Assembly (NCBI RefSeq): GCF_023734775.1
Contig: NZ_AP025732.1
Coordinates: 2,052,501-2,116,500 of the forward strand
Source of the DNA: Nostoc cf. commune SO-36
Lineage (GTDB): Bacteria; Cyanobacteriota; Cyanobacteriia; Cyanobacteriales; Nostocaceae
Length of the DNA stretch: 64,000 bases
Reading direction: 5' to 3'
Part shown: positions 46,606 through 56,100 of the stretch, piece by piece
Layout: each line of letters begins with the position of its first letter
Position numbering within the stretch: the stretch's first letter is position 1
Notes under the pieces: model-generated
What the model saw: only the letters and a program-made list of their open reading frames with translations
Database searches by the model: none
What the model was told of the DNA's origin: nothing
Position numbers and translations under genes: made by a program

Positions 46606-46969
46606 AAGTTTTTTTAGATGAATTAGCAGTAAGTTTAATTAATTTCACTATTGCCAGTTGTGATCTGTAACACGATTAGGCGTCATTGTGCTTGACTTTT
46701 AAAGTTGCCATTATCTTTTATCAGGACAAAAGCAATGTAATTTTTTAGTGCTAGGCATAAAGAGATATTTCTAATCGGCATATCTTTATCGTATTGCAGG
46801 ATGTACCGCAATGAATTGATAAAAAATGCTGTGAAGCATAAAACCCCTACGGAGGTTTCTCGAAGTTGAAAAACCTCTGTACTTTGGGGATTTCCAATAA
46901 ATGCACCTTATGGTTACAGACGCGTGATGTGGGATGCTGTATTTAGCAAGCTTGAAGGTAGGGCTAAGG
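46606..46969. other. intergenic region
   Basis: Contains a hairpin at about 46851-46877 (GAGGTTT/AAACCTC with an 11-13 nt loop) and otherwise nothing recognisable. It may end the peptidoglycan-binding gene transcript on the minus strand. Confidence 0.4.
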
Positions 46970-48001
46970 TTAACGCCGTAAAAGAACCTCCCAAGTAGAG
47001 CCACCAACTACACCGTCAGCTTCTAAACCATAGCGCTTTTGTGCAGCTTTCACGGCGGCTTCGGTTGTCTCGCCAAAGTCTCCATCGGCATCGCCTTTCA
47101 AGAAACCAAGCTTTTTCAGTTGTTGTTGCAACTTAACAACTTCAGAACCACGTAATCCTATACGCAAAATTGGCATTCCTTCTGAGGTGTATTGAATACC
47201 AGGGGTTCGCTTAGTAGTTGTGTTTGGCTGAGTTCGAGTAGTTTGCCGAGTCTGTGTGTTTGACTGAGTTCGAGTAGTGGATGTAGGCCGATTCGGCGTT
47301 TTCTGCGTGCTTGAAGTTGTAGTTCTTCTTGGGGTAGCCGGTCTTGGTTCAGGGCTTTTCGGAACTTGTGTTACAGCTCTTCTTGGGGTGGTAGGTCTTG
47401 GTTCAGGGCTAGTCGGAACTTGTGTTACAGCTCGTCTTGGGGGGTTGGGGTTGATATTTGCAACGTTGGTGAGGTTGTTAGTCTGGTTTGGAACCGGAAA
47501 ATTTGTAGCCGAGTTAAATCTTGGCTGGGGTGAAAGGACGTTTGATGCTGCTATCGGTTCTTTTGGGAAAAGTCTTTGCCAAGTGCTGGCATCAACAATG
47601 CCATCTGGATTCAAGCCAGCTGCTTGTTTAAACCGGGCAACAGCACTGGCCGTATTTTCATTATATGTACCATCTACAGCACCAGAGTAAAAACCCAAAA
47701 GTTTCAGAGCTGCCTGAAGTTCAGTTACGCGTTCACCTTGACTACCAACTTTAAGGGTAGGGCGGTTGATGGTATCTCCAGGATTTATTTGAGCAATTTT
47801 TTGTGGTGCTGCTATTGATACTACAGCCGTTGAGGCAATAAGCAGAGGCGTAATGCAGAACAAGAGTATTTCGATGGCTGATAAAGATTTAGACCTCTTT
47901 GTCCACCAAATTTTTTGCCGTTTTTCCATTCTACAGCGATTTACAGTTGGGTCTAGTAATTTTAAGTAACTCAAAATACTTGCTGTCAGGCTGCTTTGCA
48001 T
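46970..48001 (-). CDS. secreted protein with two peptidoglycan-binding domains
   Basis: 343 residues. A membrane/signal segment (AIEILLFCITPLLIASTAVV) near residue 43 is followed by a PG_binding_1 domain (VGSQGERVTELQAALKLLGF near 85), a Pro/Thr/Arg-rich linker made of PRRAVTQVPTSPEPRPTT-type repeats, and a second PG_binding_1 domain (LRGSEVVKLQQQLKKLGFL near 285) ending EVLLRR. No catalytic domain is present. It probably attaches to cell-wall peptidoglycan. The TTG/ATG start is uncertain; an internal ATG at residue 25 is possible and would still retain the signal segment. Confidence 0.88.
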   Translation of the reverse strand: MQSSLTASILSYLKLLDPTVNRCRMEKRQKIWWTKRSKSLSAIEILLFCITPLLIASTAVVSIAAPQKIAQINPGDTINRPTLKVGSQGERVTELQAALKLLGFYSGAVDGTYNENTASAVARFKQAAGLNPDGIVDASTWQRLFPKEPIAASNVLSPQPRFNSATNFPVPNQTNNLTNVANINPNPPRRAVTQVPTSPEPRPTTPRRAVTQVPKSPEPRPATPRRTTTSSTQKTPNRPTSTTRTQSNTQTRQTTRTQPNTTTKRTPGIQYTSEGMPILRIGLRGSEVVKLQQQLKKLGFLKGDADGDFGETTEAAVKAAQKRYGLEADGVVGGSTWEVLLRR

Positions 48002-48188
48002 GGAATTTACTCCCAGAATATTCTCATGCTAATGGTACAGCCGCTTGGTCTAAAAAACAGCTGCTATAGAAAGTGATCACACATAATTCAATATCCTTGG
48101 GTTCAGAATTGCTCCTCCTTGTGACTTTTCAAAGTATTGAACACCTAAGCTAAATCCCTGTCACAAAACGTAATTACGAATTACGTTA

Positions 48189-48218
48189 GCGGAGCCTCTT
48201 CTCTACGAGAGGCTCCGC
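48189..48218. repeat. GCGGAGCCTCT palindrome
   Basis: Perfect 11-bp arms GCGGAGCCTCT/AGAGGCTCCGC around TCTCTACG-type centre, embedded in AATTACGAATTACG repeats; a common dispersed Nostoc element. Confidence 0.8.
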
Positions 48219-48301
48219 CAACTAGTCATTGAGCGTCATGACGAATTACGAATTATTTAATTCTCTATGCCCCATACCCTAGTTTTGGTCAGCAACTGAA
48301 G

Positions 48302-50263
48302 TTAAACAATCGCTAAGTTAGCCAAGTTGCCTTTGTAGTCACTAATCTCAATTACGGCATCTGTGAGGGCAGAGAATCCATTAATATTATCATTGAGTGC
48401 TAAAAAAGTCTGTCGATTATTGCCTGTACCGAAAGTAAAAGTTGCCGCACCTTTAGCCACAAAAGCAGTTGCAGTCAATATCTGTTGGACATCTGCGAGA
48501 TTTAAACTAGCAACAGTGCCAAGTTGAACTAAATTAGCAGCGTTAACTGCATATAGCCCATCAATTTTATCTTCACAAATGTTCAAGTCAGTAATTCTAT
48601 CAAAGCCAGACAGCAACGAATCACTCAGACTGTTGAACACAAATTTATCAGTACCACGATCGCCTGTTAGAGTATCACGCCCAGTGCCACCATTAAGAAT
48701 GTCATCACCGTTACCACCAACTAGTTTGTCATTTCCGGCTAATCCTAAAAGCAGATCGTTGCCGTTTTTGCCAGAAATTTTATCATTACCAGCCCCACCA
48801 GTGAGTTTATCTGCACCGTTACCACCATTTAGAGTAATGTTTAGCACATTTCCCTCTGTGGTGGTCTTGCTGATTAATTGACCATTGGTATCATATAGAT
48901 AAGTAGCAATGGCATCAGTAGTGCCATCACTGTTGCTATCAATATCTGCTGAAGTCAGTTTGCCGTTGGCATCATAGTTGTAAGTGATAATCTCGTCAGC
49001 AATGCCATCATTATTTTTGTCAGCTACCTGTGCAGCTAGTCTGTTGTTAGCATCATAGCTGTAAACAGTTACTTGATCAAAGATTCCATCACGATTATTG
49101 TCAATCTTCTGTGAGGTCAGCTTGCCGCTCAAATCGTAGCTGTAAATGCCAACCGCATCAATTACACCATCATTGTTGAGGTCATAGCTAGCGGATGCAC
49201 GTCCATAAGTAGAAGTTACAACATAATAAGGTATGCTGTTGCCGTTGTCATAACTGCTAGAGGATGTGATCCTGCCATTGGCATCATAAGTAAAAATCTC
49301 AACAGCATCATTGCCGAAGCCGTTAGTGCTAGAGGATGTCTTGTTGCCGTTGGCATCATAAGTATAAGTTTTGATATAATCGACTATGACATCGCCATTT
49401 TCATCAAGACTAAAGGATGTCTGGTTGCCCTTGGCATCATAAGTATAAGTTTCGATATAATCAACTATGCCGTCGCCCTTGTCGTCACGGCTAAAGGATA
49501 TCTTGTTGCCGTTGGCATCATAAGTATAAGTAGAAGTTTGGATATAATCAACCATGCCGTCGCCGTTGGTGTCCTCACTCAAGAATGTCTGGTTGCCCTT
49601 GGCATCATAAGTATAAGTTTGGATAGCATCAACTATGCCGTCGCCATTTTCGTCACTGCTAAAGGATATCTTGTTGCCCTTGGCATCATAAGCATAAGTG
49701 TAGATACGATTAGGTATACTGCCGCCGTAGTCCTCGCTAGAGGATATCAGGTTGCCGTTGGCATCATAAGTATAAGTGTAAGTAAAACTAGGTATACCGT
49801 CGCCGTTGTCGTCAAAGCTATAGGATGTCTGGTTGCCCTTGGCATCATAAGTATAAGTTCGGATCTCATCAACTATGCCGTCGCCGTTGTAGTCAAAGCT
49901 AGATGATGTCTGGTTGCCGTTGGCATCATAAGTATAAGTTTGGATAAAACTAGCTATACCGTCGCCGTTGTCCTCCCTAAAGGATGTCAATTTGCCGTTG
50001 GTATCATAAGTAGAAGTTTGAATACTATCAACTATGCCGTCGCTATTTTCGTCACGGCTCAAGGATATCACGTTGCCGTTGGTATCATAAGTAAAGGTTG
50101 AGACAACATCATTTATGCTCTGGCTCTCATAATCAGCGATAATTAATGTCGCGTTGTAGCGGTAAGTAATAACTGAGTCTATAGTCCCATCACTGTTGTT
50201 GTCTATCCTCTCAGCTATTAAGTCACCAGCAGCATCGTAAGTATAAGTTGTGGTTGAGTTCAT
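48302..50263 (-). CDS. YD-repeat/Ca-binding-loop protein with RTX C-terminus
   Basis: 653 residues. The first 480 are about sixteen repeats of roughly 29 residues, each pairing a YTYDANGN motif (RHS/YD type) with a DxNGDGIVD-like calcium-binding loop (EF-hand/dockerin type). Residues about 480-550 hold RTX nonapeptides (GGAGNDKISGKNGNDLLLG and GGTGRDTLTGDRGTD), and the tail is the FTFGTGNNRQTFLALND-type segment found in cyanobacterial RTX proteins. RTX proteins are usually exported by type I secretion, signal at the C-terminus; no signal peptide is seen. DNA repeats of about 87 bp are nearly identical, indicating recent expansion. Confidence 0.85.
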   Translation of the reverse strand: MNSTTTYTYDAAGDLIAERIDNNSDGTIDSVITYRYNATLIIADYESQSINDVVSTFTYDTNGNVISLSRDENSDGIVDSIQTSTYDTNGKLTSFREDNGDGIASFIQTYTYDANGNQTSSSFDYNGDGIVDEIRTYTYDAKGNQTSYSFDDNGDGIPSFTYTYTYDANGNLISSSEDYGGSIPNRIYTYAYDAKGNKISFSSDENGDGIVDAIQTYTYDAKGNQTFLSEDTNGDGMVDYIQTSTYTYDANGNKISFSRDDKGDGIVDYIETYTYDAKGNQTSFSLDENGDVIVDYIKTYTYDANGNKTSSSTNGFGNDAVEIFTYDANGRITSSSSYDNGNSIPYYVVTSTYGRASASYDLNNDGVIDAVGIYSYDLSGKLTSQKIDNNRDGIFDQVTVYSYDANNRLAAQVADKNNDGIADEIITYNYDANGKLTSADIDSNSDGTTDAIATYLYDTNGQLISKTTTEGNVLNITLNGGNGADKLTGGAGNDKISGKNGNDLLLGLAGNDKLVGGNGDDILNGGTGRDTLTGDRGTDKFVFNSLSDSLLSGFDRITDLNICEDKIDGLYAVNAANLVQLGTVASLNLADVQQILTATAFVAKGAATFTFGTGNNRQTFLALNDNINGFSALTDAVIEISDYKGNLANLAIV

Positions 50264-50429
50264 AAACTTATGTTCCTGATCTGAAGAATGAAGTACAAAA
50301 GTAGTATTGCTATAATACTTTTTGGTTAGGGGGAAAGTCTAAGTGAATTCATCTTTAACCGTTATCCTTTCAGATCATCTCATACCAAAAGGGACATTTT
50401 TCAGAAACACTGCGATCGCACGTTAAAAA

Positions 50430-51707
50430 TCAAGCAGATGCGATCGCTCGATTAATTGCTTCTTCTTGACCAACTAAAGACAGGTAAGGCTCTTTTAAAT
50501 ACTTACAAGCGGAAGCGATCGCATCTTGGGCACTCACAGCCATAATCAATTCTTGGAACTTGGTGTCAAAATCAATTCCTAAGCCCAAAATTTCGTACCA
50601 ACCGTATATTTGAGCAATTTGACCGTTCGTTTGTTTGCCCAAGGCATACTGTCCCAAAATTTTGTTTTTAGCAGCTTGGAGTGCGCTTTCGGATACTTCC
50701 GTAGTACACAATAAATCTACTTCTGTACGTAGTCCTTCTAGGGCGATGCTGGTGTTCTCTGGTGCTGTACCTATGTAAACTACAAAGGATGCTGGAAATA
50801 GCCTTGTGGAGTAAAATGCAGATACTTCGTAAGCTAAACCGCGTTTTTCCCGCAATTCGACAAACAAGCGGCTAGAAAGCCCATTTCCCAAGTAGGTACA
50901 CAACAACTTTAGTGGGGCGTAGTCAACAGAACTTACCGATGTCCCCAAATAACCAAGCATCACGATTGATTGTTGTGTCTGTACTGGTTTAATTTTTACC
51001 TGTGGTTCAACTTTAATTTCAGGTAAATTCAGTATTGGTAGTGCTTGGGCTGGCGCTTGCCAATCAGCAAAAACTTCTTCTACCAACGTTGCTGCATCTG
51101 TGGGTGTGATTCTGCCAGCAATGCTAATTACTACATTATCTGGGCGGAAATAAGTTTGGTGATACTCCACTAAATCTGTGCGAGTTAAGCTACTCATAGT
51201 GGTTTCATCTCCCAGCACTGACATAGAGTAGGGATGATTTTGGTACATTACCTGCCGCATTTGTTCAAAGGCGACATTGAACGGTTGCTCTTTTTGGGAA
51301 CGAATATCTTGGAGTGCTAAACGCCGTTCTAGTTCCACTTGAGTTTCAGGAAAAGTAGGCGATCGCAAAAGCCGCCCTGCCAATGCTAAAATTTCCGCAA
51401 AATCAGATGTTACCGTCTTGAAAGATAACAAAAAATAATCAGTGCCAGCATCCGCACTCAAACTCGCCCCTACAGACTCGACAATTTCAGCAATTTCCAA
51501 ACTAGAAAGTCCATCACATCCCTTTGTCATCACTGCCGATAGCAAATGTGCCAACCCTGCTTGCTCCCGGTTTTCGTTACAACTACCAGCACGCACAAAG
51601 ATTCGCGCCGCAACAATGTCCGCAGCAGGGTTTTCTGTAACTAGCACGACAATGCCATTATTTAATACGGTGCGATGGATAGATGATTTTTGCAGCAAGG
51701 TTGTCAT
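50430..51707 (-). CDS. M16 family peptidase-like protein, inactive-type partner
   Basis: 425 residues with the M16 fold. Where active members have HxxEH this one reads GLAHLLSAVMTKG, so the zinc ligands are missing. The C-terminal half keeps the glycine-loop region (LGNGLSSRLFVELREKRGLAYEVS near residue 275) that shapes the chamber. It lies 52 bp after the active M16 gene on the same strand and is best read as the non-catalytic subunit of a heterodimer, as in mitochondrial processing peptidases and chlamydial/cyanobacterial pairs. Confidence 0.88.
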   Translation of the reverse strand: MTTLLQKSSIHRTVLNNGIVVLVTENPAADIVAARIFVRAGSCNENREQAGLAHLLSAVMTKGCDGLSSLEIAEIVESVGASLSADAGTDYFLLSFKTVTSDFAEILALAGRLLRSPTFPETQVELERRLALQDIRSQKEQPFNVAFEQMRQVMYQNHPYSMSVLGDETTMSSLTRTDLVEYHQTYFRPDNVVISIAGRITPTDAATLVEEVFADWQAPAQALPILNLPEIKVEPQVKIKPVQTQQSIVMLGYLGTSVSSVDYAPLKLLCTYLGNGLSSRLFVELREKRGLAYEVSAFYSTRLFPASFVVYIGTAPENTSIALEGLRTEVDLLCTTEVSESALQAAKNKILGQYALGKQTNGQIAQIYGWYEILGLGIDFDTKFQELIMAVSAQDAIASACKYLKEPYLSLVGQEEAINRAIASA

Positions 51708-51713
51708 TTATCT

Positions 51714-51750
51714 TTTGTCCTTTGTCATTTGTCATTTGTCATTTGTCTTT
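51714..51750. repeat. GTCATTT heptamer tandem repeats
   Basis: TTTGTCA units, about five, fill most of the spacer between the two M16 genes. Confidence 0.85.
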
Positions 51751-51759
51751 TACTAATGA

Positions 51760-53025
51760 CTAACACGGTTTAAGTACAGTAACCGCGTAATTCTCCGGTG
51801 AGAGATACTGTTTAGCTAATTTTTGCAGTTCTTTGGCATCAAAAGACTGAATCTGCTGGGGATATGTCACAGCTAATTCAGCTTGGGCAATGGTATTGTA
51901 ATATCCATAAAGCCCTGTAAGTTGATTTGGTGTTTCGGTGGAAAAAGCATACTCGTTACATAGCAGCCTGCGTGTACGAGCAAGTTCTTGTTCGCTAATT
52001 CCTTTAGTCTGCAAATCATCTAAATGAGCGCAAATTAAAGACTCAACTTCTTCCAAATTTTCTGGTTCTAACCAAGCAGTAATTGTAAATAAACTCGATT
52101 CCCGTTGTAGAGAAAAACTACTGCAAATTCCCTGTACTAATTGCAAATCTTCTCGCAAATCACGCACTAAACGCGAAGTCCGCCCTTCTGCCAATAACAC
52201 TGACAAAAAATCTAAACCATAGCCAGTACGGATATCTTCTACTCCAGGAACCAGCCACGCCATCAATAATCGCGCTTGTTCTATGCGTGGTAAACACAGT
52301 TCTTGACGATGAATACCTGTTATCACAGGCTTTGCCACTTTCTCCAACTGCGGACAATTAGAGCGTTCGGCAAAATCAGCAAATGAGTGATTTACCATTT
52401 CCCAAGCTGGTTGCTGGGCTATACCCCCGGCAATTACCACCGTCATATTTTCCGGCTGATAGTGGGCGTGATGAAAACAGCGCATTGCTTCTGGTGACTG
52501 CTGCATCAATTCTTGCTCAGTACCCAACACCGAACGTCCGTAAGGGTGATGCGGATAGATGCTTTGAATTAGAGCTTGAAATCCTATCCAGTCGGAATCG
52601 TCCTGACAAGAGCGAATTTCTTCTAGCACTACATCCCTTTCTCGGCTAAATTCATCTTCGGGAATTGCCGCATTGAGTAGTAGTTCTCCCAAGTAGGGCA
52701 GAGTATCTTTTAAATAAGGGGCAGCTGTGGTGAGTGAATAATGAGCATAATCATAGCTTGTCGCCGCATTACTCACGCCACCCCGGTTTTCAACTTTGGA
52801 ATCGAACATTCCAGGGGGTAGCGTCGCCGTACCTTTAAAAATCATGTGTTCTAAAAAGTGCGCCATGCCAAACCACGGTTTTGGCTCTAGGCTGGCTCCA
52901 GCACGCACCCAAACATCCGCCACAACTACAGGAGTAGTGGGAATTTCTTGATGAATAAAAGTTAAACCACTCTCTAGTCGGAAGACCGAGGCTGGAAATA
53001 CGGTATTAGTTAGTTGTTTTAACAA
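51760..53025 (-). CDS. M16 family zinc peptidase, active-type
   Basis: 421 residues. The inverse zinc motif HFLEH is intact in GMAHFLEHMIFKGT near residue 55, and the distal Glu lies in ERDVVLEEI near 129, so catalytic competence is expected. The chamber-forming C-half has VLLAEGRTSRLVRDLREDLQ. These enzymes degrade or process peptides inside a closed chamber; in cyanobacteria a possible role is transit-peptide or small-peptide turnover. It is the upstream gene of the M16 pair. Confidence 0.93.
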   Translation of the reverse strand: MLKQLTNTVFPASVFRLESGLTFIHQEIPTTPVVVADVWVRAGASLEPKPWFGMAHFLEHMIFKGTATLPPGMFDSKVENRGGVSNAATSYDYAHYSLTTAAPYLKDTLPYLGELLLNAAIPEDEFSRERDVVLEEIRSCQDDSDWIGFQALIQSIYPHHPYGRSVLGTEQELMQQSPEAMRCFHHAHYQPENMTVVIAGGIAQQPAWEMVNHSFADFAERSNCPQLEKVAKPVITGIHRQELCLPRIEQARLLMAWLVPGVEDIRTGYGLDFLSVLLAEGRTSRLVRDLREDLQLVQGICSSFSLQRESSLFTITAWLEPENLEEVESLICAHLDDLQTKGISEQELARTRRLLCNEYAFSTETPNQLTGLYGYYNTIAQAELAVTYPQQIQSFDAKELQKLAKQYLSPENYAVTVLKPC

Positions 53026-53192
53026 TTTTTTGTAGTTTTGACCACAATTTAAGGCAATTGTGTCATTTTAACTCTGAACGCTACCTCATTTAGAATCAAG
53101 TTATACAGATTTAGTAGAATTATGCTGTTCCTGTTCTCCAGATTACCGAAAAATTAGAAGCGTTATGCATTGAGAGGAAAATCGCAAATTAA

Positions 53193-56100
53193 TTAAAATA
53201 CTGGAATCTCAATGACAAATTCTGTTCCTTCACCAAGCACAGAATTGCACCTCAACCGCCCATTGTGGGTTTCTTCGACAATTTGACGAGCGATCGCTAA
53301 TCCTAATCCTGTTCCCTTTCCAACCTCTTTAGTTGTAAACAGGTGGTCAAATATCCGCGTTCTAATCTCCTCTGGCATCCCCTGACCATTATCTTTGATG
53401 CGAATTGCTACCATGTTTTTCTCACTGGATACTTCGGTGTGAATCAGTATTTTGTGATGATTGTCTTGGGCTTGGGCAAAAGAAAGCCCCTCACACGAAG
53501 TATCTAAGGCATCAATAGCGTTAGCAAGGATGTTCATAAATACTTGATTTAACTGTCCTAAAAAGCACTTAACTGGTGGTAAATTTCCATATTCGGTGAT
53601 AACTTCAATTGCTGGACGCTTTTCATTAGCTTTGAGGCGATACTTCAAAATCAACAGGGTACTCTCAATCCCTTCATGGAGATTACAAGCAACTTTTTCG
53701 GTTGTATCGGCTCTGGAGAAAGTGCGAAGACTAATGCTAATGTCTTTAATCCGTTCTGAAGCCACCTTCATTGAGCTTACGAGCTTTGGTAAGTCTTGAG
53801 CCAAGAATTCTAGGTCAATTTCTTCGCCATGCTCAATGACTGCGATCGCTGGAGTGGAATGATGTTGTTGGTAGCATTGGATATGGGCGAGTAAGTCTTG
53901 AATATACTCTTCGGCATTGTTGAGGCTGCCTTTGAGAAACCCAATGGGATTATTAATTTCATGTGCCACTCCAGCAACCAAGTTACCCAAGGTTGCCATT
54001 TTCTCATTTTGCACCATTTGTAATTGGGCTTGTTGGAAATTTTGCAGCGCTTCTTCTAAATCCTGAGATTTGTGCCGTAAATCAGCTTCAGACTCTTGTA
54101 GTGCGGCTTCAGCAAGTTTGCGTAAGCGAAGCTCCTCGTAGAGATCGCTAATATCTATGATTACACCATCCCATATAATCGAGCCATCAGCTTGCCGCTC
54201 TGGTTGGGAAGCACCTTGAAGCCATTTTATGGTTCCTGAAGATGTGATAATTCGCCATTCGTGTCGAAATGGTGTGATGTTTTCAGCAGAGTAGCTCATC
54301 GCCTGCTGAATACTGGCAAAATCATCTGGATGTTCCATAGAACGAAAACTCTGCTTTCCTGTCATTATTTCCTCTGCTGTCACCTCATAAAGGTTGTAGC
54401 AGCCAGAACTGACGTAGGGCATTGAAACTGAACCGTCAGCATTTAAATGTAGTTGGTAAATTGCCCCAGGAATATTATCAGCGAGCTTCTGGAAGCGAGC
54501 TTCGCTAGCACGAAGTTGAGCAAGCGATCGCTCTAATTGATGGGCATAATTTTGAGATTCTTGATAAAGACGGGCATTTTCTAGAGAGATGGCGGCTTGA
54601 GCGCATAGCAGTTGGATAACTTCGGTGCGATCGCTTGTAAATGCGCCAATCGTCAATTTATTTTCCAGATATATTAACCCGATTAATTGGCCATGACGCA
54701 AAATCGGCGTACACAACGCACTTTTGGGTTGTTGCTGCATCAAATATTGGTCAGTAATAAAATCGTTTTTTACTGTTGCATCATCCAGCACTACAGTTTT
54801 TAAGGTGTGTTTGACATAGTTTACCAATGCGATCGGAATGTTTTGGCTGCTTGACAATGGTACAGATACTAAATTCACCCCTTCATTGATGGTGGCTACA
54901 GCTTTAACCATTAAGTTGCCCTGTTCGAGTACAAGTAAAGCAGCTTTTTTCGCTCCAGCATTTTCCATCACCACTTGCAAAAGGGTAGTGAGTAATTGCT
55001 CTAATTGAATTTCACTGGAAAGAACTTGTGCGGCTTTAAAGATGGTGGCAAAATCGAGAGCTTCAGAAATACTGCTGCTAGAAAGGTTTGTGTGGATGGT
55101 TTGATGTGGAAATGATGATGAATCGACAGTTGAACTTATTTGAAAGCGATGATGCTGCCCTTGTAAGATGGGAGCCAGGAGTTGAGGATAGCGTTTTTCT
55201 AAGTCTTCACTTTTGGCTTTAGCGCCCCAACGAGCATAGCAGTAATAAGCTTCTTGCATATAAGCTTGGGCGATTTTTTCTTTGCCCCATTCGAGGTAGA
55301 ACTTGGCAGCTAACTCATTACTCAAGGCTTCTTCTTGGATATATTCGTTTTCTTTCGCTAAAGTGATGGCGCGATCGTATAATTCTATCGCTGCTATTTT
55401 TTCACCCAAAACCCGATGGCGTTCTGCTTCCACCAAATCAAATTTATGCTGGAAATTCATCGGTGCAAATTTGGCTCGAAACTGCAATTTTTCTTGATTT
55501 TCACTAACCTTTAAGAGTAATTGCTCCTGTTGAGATGGTTCCGCAGTTGCATAGACAGCCAGACGAGACAGAGAATCGTAATAGTAGAAAACAGGCACAG
55601 ATAACATTCCTGCGCCACCATTGAGGTATTGCTCTCCCTGATTTCCACTCTCAACTGCCGCCGAAAAATTCTCAAACAAATAACTGAGTGTTAACTTACT
55701 TAAGAAAAATATATGTAGTGTTAATTCGTCCTTTTCTTGGAGAAGCGCAGATAAGAGTTCTTCTTGACAATCTTCACCAATCAAGGAGTCTGGATAGTCA
55801 TAGTCACTATATTCGGTGAGATTTTTAATGGTTTGAGAAACGATATTAGACCAATTTAATAAGCGTTGATTATGGGCATAATTAGACTCGTAAGCTTTGA
55901 TATCTGCTAAGAGAATTTCCAAAACTTCTGTGCCACTTAAATAGACATAGAATAACTTAAAAATCATCGATGCCAGCACATGAAAAAAATCGCCTGTCTC
56001 TAATCCAAAAGTATGGGATTCCTGTAATAACCTAATTGAGGTGCGAATATGTTGTTTATTAAATTGATTCAATGCACCCACTTTAAATAGAGTCATGCTT

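Noticed and set aside
46786..47007. 73-residue minus-strand frame
   Set aside because: Overlaps the end of the peptidoglycan-binding gene, no similarity and no start signals.
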